Below are positions 53,367-63,503 of a DNA stretch of 64,000 bases, one piece after another. The position numbers were made by a program, and so were the translations under genes. Numbering within the stretch: position 1 is the stretch's first letter; each line of letters begins with the position of its first letter. The notes under the pieces are model-generated. The model was given only the letters and a program-made list of their open reading frames with translations. It searched no databases and had not been told where the DNA came from. The DNA is from Blastococcus saxobsidens DD2 (GTDB lineage Bacteria > Actinomycetota > Actinomycetes > Mycobacteriales > Geodermatophilaceae), in NCBI RefSeq assembly GCF_000284015.1, contig NC_016943.1, forward strand, positions 847,541 to 911,540, given 5' to 3'.

Positions 53367-54290
53367 ATGGGCCGCTACATCGCGCGCCGGCTGTTGCTCA
53401 CGATCCCCGTCATGTTCGGGGCGACGTTCTTGATCTTCGCGATGGTGTACGCGCTGCCGGGCGACCCCATCCGCGCCCTGGGCGGCGACCGTCCGCTGGC
53501 GCCCGCGGTCATCGCGCAGTTGCGCGAGGACTTCAACCTCAACGATCCGCTGCTGGTCCAGTACTACAAGTACGTGGTCGACCTGTTCCAGCTGGACTTC
53601 GGCACCGATTTCCGGGGCCGGCCGGTGTTGGACACCATCGAGCAGCGGCTGCCGGTGACGGCGAAGCTGACCCTGGTGGCCGTGGTCTTCGAGATCCTGA
53701 TCGGCGTGGTCGCCGGCGTGCTGGCCGGCATCCGGCGCAACGGCTACTTCGACAACCTGGTGCTGGTCTCGACGACGCTCGTCGTGTCCATCCCGATCCT
53801 GGTGCTCGGCTTCCTCGCCCAGTTCGTGTTCGGCCTGAAGCTGGGCTGGTTCCCCATCGCCGGCATCGGTGAGGGCTGGTACAGCTACCTGTTGCCCGGC
53901 CTGGTGCTCGCCGCCGGATCCGTCGCCTACGTCGCCCGGCTGACCCGTACCAGCATGTCCGAGAACCTGCGCGCCGACTACGTCCGGACGGCGAAGGCGA
54001 AGGGCCTGACGCCGCGGACGGTCGTCGTCCGCCACACCCTCCGGAACAGCCTGATCCCGGTCATCACCTTCATCGGCGCCGACGTCGGGACGCTGATGGG
54101 CGGAGCCATCGTCACCGAGGGCATCTTCAACATCCCCGGGCTGGGGCGGGCGATCTTCGAAGCCATCCTCGCCCAGGAGGGCGCGGTCGTCGTCGGCATC
54201 GTGACCCTGCTGGTCTTCTTCTTCATCTTCTTCAACCTGGTCGTGGACGTCCTGTACGCCGTCCTCGACCCGAGGATCCGTTATGACTGA
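53367..54290 (+). CDS. dppB: Peptide ABC transporter permease DppB
   Basis: The 307-residue subunit has six membrane segments and the start RYIARRLLLTIPVMFGATFLIF of DppB/OppB. The EAA-like cytoplasmic loop is DYVRTAKAKGLTPRTVVVRH. It pairs with DppC to form the channel. The gene overlaps dppC by eight bases. GGGGAG precedes the ATG. Confidence 0.93.
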   Translation: MGRYIARRLLLTIPVMFGATFLIFAMVYALPGDPIRALGGDRPLAPAVIAQLREDFNLNDPLLVQYYKYVVDLFQLDFGTDFRGRPVLDTIEQRLPVTAKLTLVAVVFEILIGVVAGVLAGIRRNGYFDNLVLVSTTLVVSIPILVLGFLAQFVFGLKLGWFPIAGIGEGWYSYLLPGLVLAAGSVAYVARLTRTSMSENLRADYVRTAKAKGLTPRTVVVRHTLRNSLIPVITFIGADVGTLMGGAIVTEGIFNIPGLGRAIFEAILAQEGAVVVGIVTLLVFFFIFFNLVVDVLYAVLDPRIRYD

Positions 54291-55236
54291 GCAGCGTCCG
54301 GAGCAGGCGCAACTGGGCCACGAGGAAGTGGGCGCCGGCGCCGTCACCCAGACCGAGGAGCATGCGGCCGCTGCCGACGAGCGGCAGAACTCGCTGTGGA
54401 GCGACGCCTGGAAGGCGCTCAAGCGCAACCCGCTGTTCTGGATCGGCTCCGTCCTCATGGTGCTCTTCGTGACCATGGCGCTGGTTCCGCAGCTGTTCGC
54501 GCGGGGCGCCGATCCGCGGGCCTGCAGCCTGACCAACTCGGCCGAGCCGCCGTCGGCAGAGCACTGGTTCGGCTTCGACCAGCAGGGCTGTGACTACCTG
54601 GCCAACGTGGTCTACGGGGCGCGCAATTCGCTGGCCATCGGTGTGGTCGCCGTCGTGGTCATCCTGGTCCTGGGCGTCGTGGTCGGGGCACTCGCCGGCT
54701 ACTACGGCGGGATCACCGACAGCATCCTGGCCCGGATCGCGGACATCTTCTACGCGCTGCCGCTCATCCTCGGCGCCCTCGTCCTGCTGAGGTCGGCCTT
54801 CGACCGGCCTGGGCCGATCGCGGTCGCGGTCGCGCTCGCGGCGTTCGGCTGGATGACGGCGATGCGCCTGGTCCGGTCACAGGTGATCGCGGTCAAGAGC
54901 AGCGACTACGTGGCTGCGGCCCGCGCCATGGGCGCCTCCGGCCGCCGGATCATGGTGCGGCACATCCTGCCCAACGCGGTCGCGCCCGTGCTCGTCTACA
55001 CGACGATCACGATCGGTGTCCTGATCGCCGCGGAGGCGACCCTGACGTTCCTCGGGGTCGGCCTGCAGCGGCCGGCGATCTCGTGGGGGCTGCAGATCAA
55101 CACCGGGCAGAACCTGCTGCAGTCCGCACCCCACCTCGTCCTGTTCCCCAGCGCCGTGCTGACCCTCACGGTCATGGCGTTCGTCATGATGGGTGACGCG
55201 CTCCGCGACGCCCTGGACCCGAGGCAGCGTTCATGA
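54283..55236 (+). CDS. dppC: Peptide ABC transporter permease DppC
   Basis: The 317-residue subunit has an extended cytoplasmic N-terminus (about 45 residues), then six membrane segments. The EAA loop is DYVAAARAMGASGRRIMVRHILPN. It is the second half of the peptide channel. The ATG at 54283 overlaps dppB, and the stop overlaps the start of dppD by four bases. Confidence 0.93.
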   Translation: MTEQRPEQAQLGHEEVGAGAVTQTEEHAAAADERQNSLWSDAWKALKRNPLFWIGSVLMVLFVTMALVPQLFARGADPRACSLTNSAEPPSAEHWFGFDQQGCDYLANVVYGARNSLAIGVVAVVVILVLGVVVGALAGYYGGITDSILARIADIFYALPLILGALVLLRSAFDRPGPIAVAVALAAFGWMTAMRLVRSQVIAVKSSDYVAAARAMGASGRRIMVRHILPNAVAPVLVYTTITIGVLIAAEATLTFLGVGLQRPAISWGLQINTGQNLLQSAPHLVLFPSAVLTLTVMAFVMMGDALRDALDPRQRS

Positions 55237-56297
55237 CCCTCTCCGATCCCACGGCCGCCGCGGTGTCCGCGCCGACCGACCCCGGTGCCGTCCTCGAGGT
55301 CGACGATCTCTACGTCCAGTTCCGGACCGGCTCCGGTCTGGTCCGCGCCGTCAACGGGCTGAGCTACACCGTCCGTGCGGGGGAGACCCTGGCGATCCTC
55401 GGGGAGTCGGGGTCGGGCAAGTCGGTATCGGCACAGGCGATCATGGGCATCCTCGACATGCCGCCGGCCGAGATCCCCGAGGGGCGCATCTGGTTCGAGG
55501 GGCGCAACCTGCTCGACCTGCCCGCCGAGGAGCAGCGGCAGGTCCGCGGCCCCGGGATCTCGATGATCTTCCAGGATGCCCTGTCGTCCCTGAACCCCGT
55601 CTACAGCGTGGGCTTCCAGATCGGGGAGATGTTCCGGGCGCACCGGGGCACCTCCCGCAAGGAGGCCAAGAAGATGGCTGTCGAGCTGATGGAACGGGTC
55701 CGCATCCCGGCGGCGGCGCAGCGCGTCGACGACTACCCGCACCAGTTCTCGGGTGGCATGCGCCAGCGCGTCATGATCGCCATGGCGATCGCGCTGGACC
55801 CCAAGATCCTGATCGCGGACGAGCCCACGACGGCGCTGGACGTCACCGTGCAGGCCCAGGTCATGGACCTGCTCAAGGACCTCCAGCGGGAGACCGGGAT
55901 GGGGCTGGTCCTGATCACCCACGACCTCGGCGTGGTCAATGAGGTCGCCGACAAGGTGGCCGTCATGTACGCGGGCACCTCGGTCGAGACCGGAACGGTC
56001 GACGACGTCTTCGAGGGTCCCGCCCACCCCTACACCGAGGGCCTGATGGCTTCGGTGCCCCAGGTCGAGGCCAAGGGTGGCCGGCTGCGCCCGATCGCCG
56101 GGCAACCACCGAACCTGGCCGCGATCCCCAGCGGCTGCTCCTTCCATCCGCGCTGCTCGCACCGCCGCATCGGGGCAACCGCGCGGGCGGGCGCCGACTG
56201 CGCCGTCGACGTGCCGCCGCTGCGCCTGGTGCGCCCCGGCCGTGAGGCGGCCTGCCACTACAGCGAGGAGGTGCTCCGTGGCGAACAGGGACGCTGA
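55233..56297 (+). CDS. dppD: Peptide ABC transporter ATPase DppD
   Basis: The 354-residue ATPase has Walker A GESGSGKS (57-64), the signature [14 protein letters not shown] and Walker [13 protein letters not shown]. The oligopeptide-ATPase C-terminal extension has cysteines in [10 protein letters not shown] and later ADC and ACHY. It powers import with DppF. It overlaps dppC and dppF at its ends (4 and 20 bases). Confidence 0.93.
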   Translation: MTLSDPTAAAVSAPTDPGAVLEVDDLYVQFRTGSGLVRAVNGLSYTVRAGETLAILGESGSGKSVSAQAIMGILDMPPAEIPEGRIWFEGRNLLDLPAEEQRQVRGPGISMIFQDALSSLNPVYSVGFQIGEMFRAHRGTSRKEAKKMAVELMERVRIPAAAQRVDDYPHQFSGGMRQRVMIAMAIALDPKILIADEPTTALDVTVQAQVMDLLKDLQRETGMGLVLITHDLGVVNEVADKVAVMYAGTSVETGTVDDVFEGPAHPYTEGLMASVPQVEAKGGRLRPIAGQPPNLAAIPSGCSFHPRCSHRRIGATARAGADCAVDVPPLRLVRPGREAACHYSEEVLRGEQGR

Positions 56298-57360
56298 GGT
56301 CCATCGCGCCGAGCAGGCGCCGACCGGTCGGAATGCCTCGGAGCGGGGCGGGTCGACCGGCGAGCCGTTGCTCGAGCTGCGGGACCTGAAGAAGCACTTC
56401 CCGCTCACTCAGGGCGTCCTCTTCAAGAAGACCGTCGGGCATGTCCGCGCGGTGGACGGCGTGACGCTCACCCTCGGCCGCGGCGAGACCCTCGGCCTGG
56501 TGGGCGAGTCCGGCTGCGGCAAGTCGACGGTGTCGAAGCTGCTCGTGGCGCTCGAGCGGCCCACCAGTGGCGAGCTGCTCTACAAGGGGCGCGACGTCAC
56601 CACGATGAACCGCCGGGAGCTCAAGGCATACCGCCGCGAGGTGCAGATCATCTTCCAGGATCCCTATGCCTCGCTGAATCCGCGGATGACGGTCGGCGAC
56701 ATCGTCGCCGAGGGTTGGTCGGTCCATCCCGACATCGCGCCGAGGAAGGGGCGCCTGCAGCGCACGCAGGAGCTCATGGAGCGGGTCGGGCTCAACCCCG
56801 ACTACGTCAACCGCTACCCGCACCAGTTCTCCGGCGGTCAGCGGCAGCGCATCGGCATCGCCCGTGCGCTGGCCCTGCAGCCGGAGGTCATCGTCTGCGA
56901 CGAGCCGGTGTCCGCGCTCGACGTCTCGGTCCAGGCGCAGGTGGTCAACCTGCTCGAGGACCTGCAGAACGACTTCGGGCTCTCCTACCTGTTCATCGCC
57001 CACGACCTGTCGGTCGTCCGGCACATCTCCGACCGGGTCGCCGTCATGTACCTGGGAAGCATCGTCGAGGAGGGCACGGACGCTGACGTCTACGGGCGGC
57101 CGTCGCATCCCTACACGCAGGCACTCCTCTCCTCGGTCCCGCTGCACGAGCCCCGTCTGCGCGGGCAGAAGGACCGGATCCTGCTGCAGGGTGACGTCCC
57201 GAGCCCGGCCGATCCGCCGTCGGGATGCCGCTTCCGCACCCGCTGCTGGAAGGCGCAGGACATCTGCGCCACCGAGCCGCCGGCGTTGATCGACCGCGGC
57301 CAGGGACACCCGTCCGCCTGCCACTTCGCCGAGGCCCGCACGGTCGTCCCTACGGAATGA
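56278..57360 (+). CDS. dppF: Peptide ABC transporter ATPase DppF
   Basis: The 360-residue ATPase has Walker [10 protein letters not shown], the signature [17 protein letters not shown] and Walker [13 protein letters not shown]. The C-terminal peptide-transporter extension [15 protein letters not shown] is present. GTG 56278 is inside the end of dppD, preceded by GAGGAGG, which decides the start although the frame is open further upstream. Last gene of the importer operon. Confidence 0.93.
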   Translation: MANRDAEVHRAEQAPTGRNASERGGSTGEPLLELRDLKKHFPLTQGVLFKKTVGHVRAVDGVTLTLGRGETLGLVGESGCGKSTVSKLLVALERPTSGELLYKGRDVTTMNRRELKAYRREVQIIFQDPYASLNPRMTVGDIVAEGWSVHPDIAPRKGRLQRTQELMERVGLNPDYVNRYPHQFSGGQRQRIGIARALALQPEVIVCDEPVSALDVSVQAQVVNLLEDLQNDFGLSYLFIAHDLSVVRHISDRVAVMYLGSIVEEGTDADVYGRPSHPYTQALLSSVPLHEPRLRGQKDRILLQGDVPSPADPPSGCRFRTRCWKAQDICATEPPALIDRGQGHPSACHFAEARTVVPTE

Positions 57361-57522
57361 TCTGTCGTCCTTCGGACGACACCGCGGCCAGGTGCCGTCC
57401 CGACCGGCGCTGAGCCGTTGCCCATGTCCCGGTCGGGAGGCCCTCCGGGGCCCCGCGACCGATCCACTCCAGCTGCTTGCCGTCCGCATCGGGGCGGGAG
57501 CGTCACCTGGGATGATGCAGCG

Positions 57523-58422
57523 GTGACCGCTGACAGGCGCGTGCTGTTCGTGCACGCCCATCCCGACGACGAGACGATCACAACCGGGGCCACGATGGCG
57601 CGCTACGTCGCCGAGGGCGCCGCCGTCACCCTGCTCACCTGCACGCTGGGCGAGGAGGGCGAGATCATCGTCCCGGAGCTGGGCCGGCTGGCGGCCGACC
57701 AGGCCGACCAGCTGGGCGGCTACCGGATCGGCGAGCTGCGCGCCGCGATGGCGGCGCTCGGGGTCGAGGACGTCCGGTTCCTGGGCGGTGCCGGCCGGCA
57801 CCGGGACTCCGGGATGGTCGGGACGCCGGCCAACGACCACCCGCGCGCCTTCTGGAACGCCGACCTGACCGAGGCGGTCGGGCACGCGGTCGCGGTCGTG
57901 CGCGAGGTCCGGCCCCAGGTGGTGGTCACCTACGACCCCGACGGCGGCTACGGGCACCCCGACCACGTCCAGGCGCACCGCGTCGCCATGCGGGCGGTGC
58001 AGGCCGCCGCCGACCCGGCGTTCCGGCCGGACCTCGGCGCGCCCTGGGAGGTCGCCAAGGTGTACTGGTCCTGCGTGCCGCGGTCGGTCGTCCAGGAGGG
58101 GGCCCGGGCGCTGGCCGCCGCGGGGGAGCGGGTGCCGTTCCAGCGCCCCGGCGCCGTGGAGGACGCGCCGTTCGCGGTGCCCGACGAGCAGGTGACGACG
58201 GCGATCGACGCGGGTGGGCACGTCGGGCGGAAGGCGGCGGCCATGCGGGCGCACGCCACGCAGATCACCGTCGACGGGGAGTTCTTCGCCCTGTCGAACG
58301 ACCTCGGGCAGCAGATCCTCGGCACCGAGTACTACCGGCTGGTCCGCGGGGAGCCCGGGCCGGCCGGGAACGGGCACGGGCACGGCTGGGAGGACGACCT
58401 GTTCGCCGGGCTCCGCGGGTGA
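57523..58422 (+). CDS. mshB: N-acetyl-1-D-myo-inositol-2-amino-2-deoxy-alpha-D-glucopyranoside deacetylase
   Basis: MshB removes acetate from GlcNAc-inositol in mycothiol synthesis, the main low-molecular-weight thiol of actinobacteria. The 299-residue enzyme has the zinc motif AHPDDE (H13, D16) and the second metal His in [11 protein letters not shown]. The longer C-terminal part fits MshB rather than the related Mca. GTG 57523 lies six bases after a -10-like GATGAT. The membrane-protein gene downstream overlaps by four bases, as in mycobacteria (Rv1170-Rv1171). Confidence 0.92.
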   Translation: MTADRRVLFVHAHPDDETITTGATMARYVAEGAAVTLLTCTLGEEGEIIVPELGRLAADQADQLGGYRIGELRAAMAALGVEDVRFLGGAGRHRDSGMVGTPANDHPRAFWNADLTEAVGHAVAVVREVRPQVVVTYDPDGGYGHPDHVQAHRVAMRAVQAAADPAFRPDLGAPWEVAKVYWSCVPRSVVQEGARALAAAGERVPFQRPGAVEDAPFAVPDEQVTTAIDAGGHVGRKAAAMRAHATQITVDGEFFALSNDLGQQILGTEYYRLVRGEPGPAGNGHGHGWEDDLFAGLRG

Positions 58423-58847
58423 GCGGAGCGCGGTGGGCGGTGGCCGGCTGGGGACTCTGCGCCGTGGCCGCCTCCTCTTGGCTGGCGCTGGTGGAGGTCT
58501 TCTGGCTCCCGTTGCGGGTGGGCGGCGTGCTGGTGCCGGTGTCGGTGGCCGCCGCCGTGGTGGGGAACCTGCTGCTGGTCGGCGCAGCCCTGCGGCTGTC
58601 GGGATCGAAGGTGGTCGCCGTCCTCCCCGCCGCGAGCTGGCTGGTCGTGGTTGTGGCGGCGATGGTGCGCCGGCCCGAGGGGGACCTGCTCCTCGTCGGC
58701 GGGGGCGCCACCGGCATCGTCAACACGGCGTTTCTGCTGCTGGGGGTGCTGGCCGCCGCCTTCGGCGCGGGTCTGGCCCTGGGCGCCCCGCCGCGGCCGG
58801 CTCCGGTGGCGGCGCCGTCCGGTAGCGGTAGCGGTGGTGCTCGGTGA
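58419..58847 (+). CDS. DUF6113-like small membrane protein
   Basis: The 142-residue protein has four hydrophobic segments (about 5-27, 38-58, 65-84 and 98-120) and a Ser/Gly/Pro-rich tail. GTG 58419 overlaps the mshB stop in GTGA. A similar gene follows mshB in other actinobacteria. No catalytic motif is visible. Confidence 0.8.
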   Translation: MSGARWAVAGWGLCAVAASSWLALVEVFWLPLRVGGVLVPVSVAAAVVGNLLLVGAALRLSGSKVVAVLPAASWLVVVVAAMVRRPEGDLLLVGGGATGIVNTAFLLLGVLAAAFGAGLALGAPPRPAPVAAPSGSGSGGAR

Positions 58848-58897
58848 AGCCGTGCCGGGCGTAGCGCCGGCGCGGCGGAGCCGGCCGCCGCTCCGCG

Positions 58898-61753
58898 TCA
58901 GTCGCCGGTGCGCACACCCGGCTTGAGGGCGGCCGGGACGGGACGGCTGGTCAGCCAGGACAGCACCCGCTCGGCCGGCATGGGCCGGGAGATGTGGTAG
59001 CCCTGTGCGACGTCGCAGCCCCACTCGCGCAGCGCGGCGAGGGAGTCGGCGTCCTCCACGCCCTCCACCACCATGCTCATGCCCAGGTCGCGGCTGAGCT
59101 GCAGGGTGCTGCGCACGATCGCGGCGGCGCGCGCGTCGGTGGTCAGGTGGGTGACGAAGCTGCGGTCGAGCTTGAGCTCGTCCACCGGGAGCGCGCGCAG
59201 GTAGGACAGCGAGGAGTAGCCGGTCCCGTAGTCGTCGACCGACAGCCGGACGCCCAGCCGGCGCAGGCCGGCCATGACCTGCTGGCTGCGCGCGGCGTCG
59301 GCCATGAGGACGTCCTCGGTGATCTCCAGCACCAGCGCCCCGGCCGGCACCTTGCAGGCGTCGAGCAGCATCTCCACCTGCCCCGGGAGGGCGACGTCCT
59401 GGAGGTTGGAGACCGACAGGTTCACCGCGACGGAGAGGTCGTGCCCCGCGCTCCGCCAGATCTGCAGGTCGCGCAGGGCGCGCTCCAGCACGCGCAGGGC
59501 CAGCCGGCGCATGAGCCCGGCCTGCTCGGCCAGGGGCAGGAAGACGCCGGGGTACAGCAGGCCGCGGTCCGGGTGGTTCCAGCGGACCAGCGCCTCGACC
59601 CCGACCACCGCACCGGTGCGCAGGTCGAGCTGGGGCTGGTAGTGGTTGTCGAGCTGCTCGCTGTCGAGGGCCGCCCGCAGCTGCTCCAGGGTCTCCAGCC
59701 GGTCCCGCGAGGCGGGGGTGCCGTCGGGCGCCCACACCTCGTAGCCGTGCTTCCCGCGCTTGGCCGCGTACATCGCGGTGTCGGCGCGGGCGAGCAGGAG
59801 GGAACGGTCACGGCCGTGGCCGGGGCACAGGGCGATGCCGATGCTGGCGTCGACGTGCAGCGCCATGCCGTCCAGGACGAAGGCCTCGCGCAGCGCGGCG
59901 CCCAGGCCTTCAGCCACCTCCCGTGCGCGCTGCTCGTCCGCGTCGGGCAGCAGGACGGCGAACTCGTCCCCACCCATGCGGGCGAGCAGGTCCCCGTCGT
60001 GCAGGACGTCCTGCAGGCGCGGGCCGACGAGGCACAGCAGGTCGTCGCCCACGCTGTGCCCGAAGCTGTCGTTGATCTCCTTGAACCGGTCCAGGTCGAT
60101 CATCAGCAGGGCGCACCGGGGCTCCCCGTCGGCGTAGACGGCCGACTCGACCTGCTCGATGAACCGACGCCGGTTGGCCAGTCCGGTGAGGGGGTCGTGG
60201 TGCGCCTCGGTGGCCAGCTGCGCGAGCCGTCGCTGCTCGGCGGCCCGCAGCTCGGCGTTCTCCACCACCAGCGAGCCCTCCAGGGTGACCTGCCGGACGG
60301 CGGCCCGCACCGACGAGGACCACCTGCGGGTGGAGCCGACCGACCCGGTGACGACCAGACCCATGAGGCGGTCGCCGGACAGCAGCGGGACGCTGACGTA
60401 GGAGGACAGGTCCAGCGCCTGCACCAGCTGGGGGTCGAGCAGGTCGCTGGCGGCGGCATCCTCGACGAAGACCGGGCTGCGCTGCTCGGAGGTGAGCCGC
60501 CACAGCGGTACGGCGGCGGCGGGGCTGCCGACCAGCCGGGTGGCGACGACCTCCTGGTGCGACTGCGGCCAGTCGACGTGGCGGACCTCGGCGATGCGGC
60601 CGTCGGCGTCGACCAGGTAGGCGGCGCTGCGGTCGGTGCCGGCCAGACGCTGGACGGCGCGGGCGAGCACCTCGGCCGCCTCCGCCGCCCCGGTGACCGC
60701 CGATCCGTCCACCAGCAGCTGCCGGACGATCTGGGCCGTGGCCAGGGACGCCGCCCGGGCCTGGCTGGTGCGGGCCTGCTCGATGACGCCGCCCAGGTGC
60801 GCTCCCGCCGCGGCGGCCAGCCGGCGTACGGCTTCGGAGAACGGGCGCACCTGGGTGCTGTCGAGCGTCAGCACGCCGGCCAGCTCCTGTCCGCGACCCA
60901 GGGGCACCGCCAGCGCCGAGGCGATCTGGAAGGAGTCCACCCACCAGCCCGCGACCAGGTCGGACGAGCGGTCGGCGGTCATCGGCGTGCCGGTGCGCAG
61001 CACCGTCTCGGCCAGCTCGAGGGCGACCGGTGCGTTGCGGAACTGCTGCCAGGTGGCGAGGTCCCGGCGGCCGTCGGCGTAGGCGGCCATCCGGGGGACG
61101 AGCCGGCCGTCCTCGAGCAGGAAGATGCAGGCGCGCTCGACCTCGCCCAGCTCGGCGAGCTGACGGCAGGCCGAGCCGAGCAGATGGTCCATCGACTGGG
61201 CCTGGGCGGCGGACTCGATCAGCCCGAGCAGCACGGCTGCCTGCTCCAGCCGGCGCTGCTCCGTGCGGCGGGTCCACGCCTCGGCGAGGGCGGCCGCCAG
61301 CTTCGGGACCACCTGGCGCAGCAGGTGCGGCGCGGCAGCGGCCGCGGGTTCGACGGTCAGGATGCCGACGACCTCGCCGTCGAGGATCAGCGGCTCGCCG
61401 TGGCCCGACCGGATGCCGACCTCGGCCAGCTGGCGATCGGCGGCGCGGCGGCCGTCGGCCCGGGCGACGACGGGCTGGCGGCTGGCGATGACGGCGGAGA
61501 GGAACGGGGAGTCGGACACGAACGCGGGGATGCGCAGCGCCGGGTGCATGGGCACCTGGGCCCCTGGGCACGACGCCTGCCGGAAGGGGATCACCAGCTC
61601 GGTGGTCGACTCGTGCACCCACACGGACACCCGCGTGGCCCCGGACGACGAGCGCAGCCGGTCGAGGAGCTGCTCCAGGGCCGCCTGGGCGTCGTAGGGC
61701 GAGGCGGTCGAGAGGCGTCGCGGCGCAGCCGGGGAATGCGGCGTCTGGGACAC
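58898..61753 (-). CDS. Cytosolic multi-GAF GGDEF-EAL protein
   Basis: The 951-residue protein has three GAF-like sensor regions (about 25-170, 190-330 and 350-500). A GGDEF domain with ARMGGDEFAVLLP (about 520-680) and an EAL domain (about 690-940) follow. EAL residues are complete: EALVRWNHPDRG, VNLSVSN, LEITEDV, VDDYGTGYSSLSYL, KLDRSF and VEGVED. The usual Phe in DDFGTGYSS is Tyr. No membrane segment is present, so it should sense a soluble ligand and adjust cyclic di-GMP. It lies inverted between the mshB and fdxC blocks that are close together in mycobacteria. Confidence 0.92.
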   Translation of the reverse strand: MSQTPHSPAAPRRLSTASPYDAQAALEQLLDRLRSSSGATRVSVWVHESTTELVIPFRQASCPGAQVPMHPALRIPAFVSDSPFLSAVIASRQPVVARADGRRAADRQLAEVGIRSGHGEPLILDGEVVGILTVEPAAAAAPHLLRQVVPKLAAALAEAWTRRTEQRRLEQAAVLLGLIESAAQAQSMDHLLGSACRQLAELGEVERACIFLLEDGRLVPRMAAYADGRRDLATWQQFRNAPVALELAETVLRTGTPMTADRSSDLVAGWWVDSFQIASALAVPLGRGQELAGVLTLDSTQVRPFSEAVRRLAAAAGAHLGGVIEQARTSQARAASLATAQIVRQLLVDGSAVTGAAEAAEVLARAVQRLAGTDRSAAYLVDADGRIAEVRHVDWPQSHQEVVATRLVGSPAAAVPLWRLTSEQRSPVFVEDAAASDLLDPQLVQALDLSSYVSVPLLSGDRLMGLVVTGSVGSTRRWSSSVRAAVRQVTLEGSLVVENAELRAAEQRRLAQLATEAHHDPLTGLANRRRFIEQVESAVYADGEPRCALLMIDLDRFKEINDSFGHSVGDDLLCLVGPRLQDVLHDGDLLARMGGDEFAVLLPDADEQRAREVAEGLGAALREAFVLDGMALHVDASIGIALCPGHGRDRSLLLARADTAMYAAKRGKHGYEVWAPDGTPASRDRLETLEQLRAALDSEQLDNHYQPQLDLRTGAVVGVEALVRWNHPDRGLLYPGVFLPLAEQAGLMRRLALRVLERALRDLQIWRSAGHDLSVAVNLSVSNLQDVALPGQVEMLLDACKVPAGALVLEITEDVLMADAARSQQVMAGLRRLGVRLSVDDYGTGYSSLSYLRALPVDELKLDRSFVTHLTTDARAAAIVRSTLQLSRDLGMSMVVEGVEDADSLAALREWGCDVAQGYHISRPMPAERVLSWLTSRPVPAALKPGVRTGD

Positions 61754-61974
61754 GTGACCAAGATCGGCCCTGGAACCGGATGCTTGAGCCGGGCTCCGCG
61801 GCCTCCCCCCGTGGGGGGAGGCCGGCGTCCGCAGCCCGCCGTGCCCTCCCCGGCCGGGGGACGTCCCGGTGGCCCGCCGAACGGCGGCGGGCGGGAGAGG
61901 TGATACTAGGTGTCCGTCCTGCTGCTCCGGTCCCGGCCGGTTGCGCTGCCCGAACGTCCCCCGGAGGGAACTTC

Positions 61975-62301
61975 GTGACCTACGTCATCACTCAGGCCTG
62001 TGTCGACGTTCTCGACAAGGCGTGCATCGACGAGTGTCCGGTGGACTGCATCTACGAGGGCGACCGGATGCTGTACATCCACCCCGACGAGTGCGTCGAC
62101 TGCGGGGCGTGCGAGCCGGTGTGCCCGGTCGAGGCGATCTACTACGAGGACGACGTCCCGGACAAGTGGAAGGACTTCTACAACGCCAACGTGGAGTTCT
62201 TCTCCGACCTGGGGAGCCCCGGCGGCGCCGCGAAGACCGGCAAGATCGGCAAGGACCACCCCCTCGTGGCCGCCCTGCCGCCGCAGGGCGAAGAGCACTG
62301 A
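61975..62301 (+). CDS. fdxC: Seven-iron ferredoxin, FdxC type
   Basis: The 108-residue ferredoxin has an N-terminal [3Fe-4S] site (CVDVLDKACIDECPVDC) and a [4Fe-4S] site (CVDCGACEPVCPVEAI). The tail NVEFFSDLGSPGGAAKTG is typical of FdxC. It serves as a general electron carrier; possible partners include sulfite reductase. GTG 61975 is preceded by CGGAGGGAA. DapC follows after five bases, as Rv1178 follows fdxC (Rv1177). Confidence 0.95.
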   Translation: MTYVITQACVDVLDKACIDECPVDCIYEGDRMLYIHPDECVDCGACEPVCPVEAIYYEDDVPDKWKDFYNANVEFFSDLGSPGGAAKTGKIGKDHPLVAALPPQGEEH

Positions 62302-62306
62302 CGGCT

Positions 62307-63419
62307 GTGCCGGCAGGGCCCTCCCGGGCTCTGCCGGACTTCCCGTGGGATTCCCTGACCGCGGCGCGGAACCGTGCGGCCCAGCACCCCGGCGGCGTGG
62401 TCGACCTGTCGATCGGCACGCCGGTCGACGACACCCCGGGTGTGCTCCGCGCGGCCCTCGCCGAGGCCGCTGACGCGCCCGGCTACCCGACGGCCCTGGG
62501 CACCGCCGCGCTCCGTACGGCCGCGGCGGGCTGGCTCCGGCGGCGCCTGGGGGTCCAGGTCGCCGACCCGGTGGGTGCGGATCCCTCGGTGATCCCGACG
62601 GTCGGTTCCAAGGAGCTCGTGGCGCTGCTACCCACGCTCCTGGGTCTGCAGGGCAGCGCGACCACCGTGGTCGTCCCCGAGGTCGCCTACCCCACCTACG
62701 AGGTGGGTGCGGTCCTGGCCGGGCTCGCGGTGCGCCGCGCGGACACCCTGCCGGCCGACGCGGCCGGCATCTCCCTGGTCTGGCTGAACTCCCCGGGGAA
62801 CCCGCACGGCCGGGTGCTCACCGACGACGAACTGCGGGCCTGGGTGGCGTGGGGACGTGCCCACGACGTCCCGGTCGTGGCCGACGAGTGCTACATCACC
62901 CTCGGCTGGGACGTGGCGCCGCGGTCGATCCTGCACCCCGCCGTGGCGGGGGAGGACCACACCGGCCTCCTGGCGGTGCACTCGCTGTCCAAGCAGTCGA
63001 CCGCGGCCGGGTACCGCGGTGGCCTGCTCTCCGGCGACCCCGCGCTGGTGCGCCGGGTCTGGGAGGTGCGCCGCCACCTCGGTCTGCTGGTGCCGGGTCC
63101 GGTCCAGGCCGCGATGGCTGCCGCCTTCGACGACGACGCGCACGTCGACGCCCAGCGCGAGCGGTACCGCGGCCGGCGGGAGCGGCTGGCGGCCGCCGTG
63201 CGGGCCGCCGGGATGCGGATCGACCACTCCGAGGCCGGGCTGTACCTGTGGGCCACCCGCGACGAGGACTGCTGGGGCACCATCGACCGGTTGGCCGCCC
63301 TGGGGATCGTCGTCGCCCCCGGCAGCTTCTACGGTCCCGCGGGCGCCCGCCACGTCCGGCTGGCGCTGACCGCCACCGACGAGCGGATCGTCGCGGCGGT
63401 CGAGCGACTCACCGCCTGA
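62307..63419 (+). CDS. dapC: N-succinyldiaminopimelate aminotransferase
   Basis: DapC makes an intermediate of lysine and meso-diaminopimelate synthesis. The 370-residue type I PLP aminotransferase has the substrate loop LSIGTPVDDTPG, the PLP Asn region NSPGNPHGR and VVADECYITLGWD. The Schiff-base Lys is in HSLSKQSTAAGYRGG, and a late R in HVRLALTATDE binds the carboxylate. GTG 62307 begins VPAGPSRALPDFPWD. The length and the fdxC neighbour match DapC of mycobacteria. Confidence 0.92.
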   Translation: MPAGPSRALPDFPWDSLTAARNRAAQHPGGVVDLSIGTPVDDTPGVLRAALAEAADAPGYPTALGTAALRTAAAGWLRRRLGVQVADPVGADPSVIPTVGSKELVALLPTLLGLQGSATTVVVPEVAYPTYEVGAVLAGLAVRRADTLPADAAGISLVWLNSPGNPHGRVLTDDELRAWVAWGRAHDVPVVADECYITLGWDVAPRSILHPAVAGEDHTGLLAVHSLSKQSTAAGYRGGLLSGDPALVRRVWEVRRHLGLLVPGPVQAAMAAAFDDDAHVDAQRERYRGRRERLAAAVRAAGMRIDHSEAGLYLWATRDEDCWGTIDRLAALGIVVAPGSFYGPAGARHVRLALTATDERIVAAVERLTA

Positions 63420-63454
63420 CAGCAGGGGCCCCTCACCCCGGCGCGGACAACGGA

Positions 63455-63486
63455 AGAGGGGCCGGTCCCGGAGGACCGGCCCCTCT
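63455..63486. terminator. Bidirectional terminator after dapC
   Basis: AGAGGGGCCGGTCC (63455-63468) and GGACCGGCCCCTCT (63473-63486) form a perfect 14-bp stem with a CGGA loop. It lies between dapC and a convergent secreted-protein gene. Confidence 0.88.
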
Positions 63487-63503
63487 CGTCTACCGCTCAC
63501 GGA

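Noticed and set aside
58994-61903. 969-codon open frame on the plus strand
   Set aside because: It is antisense to the GAF-GGDEF-EAL gene, whose domains are fully recognisable.
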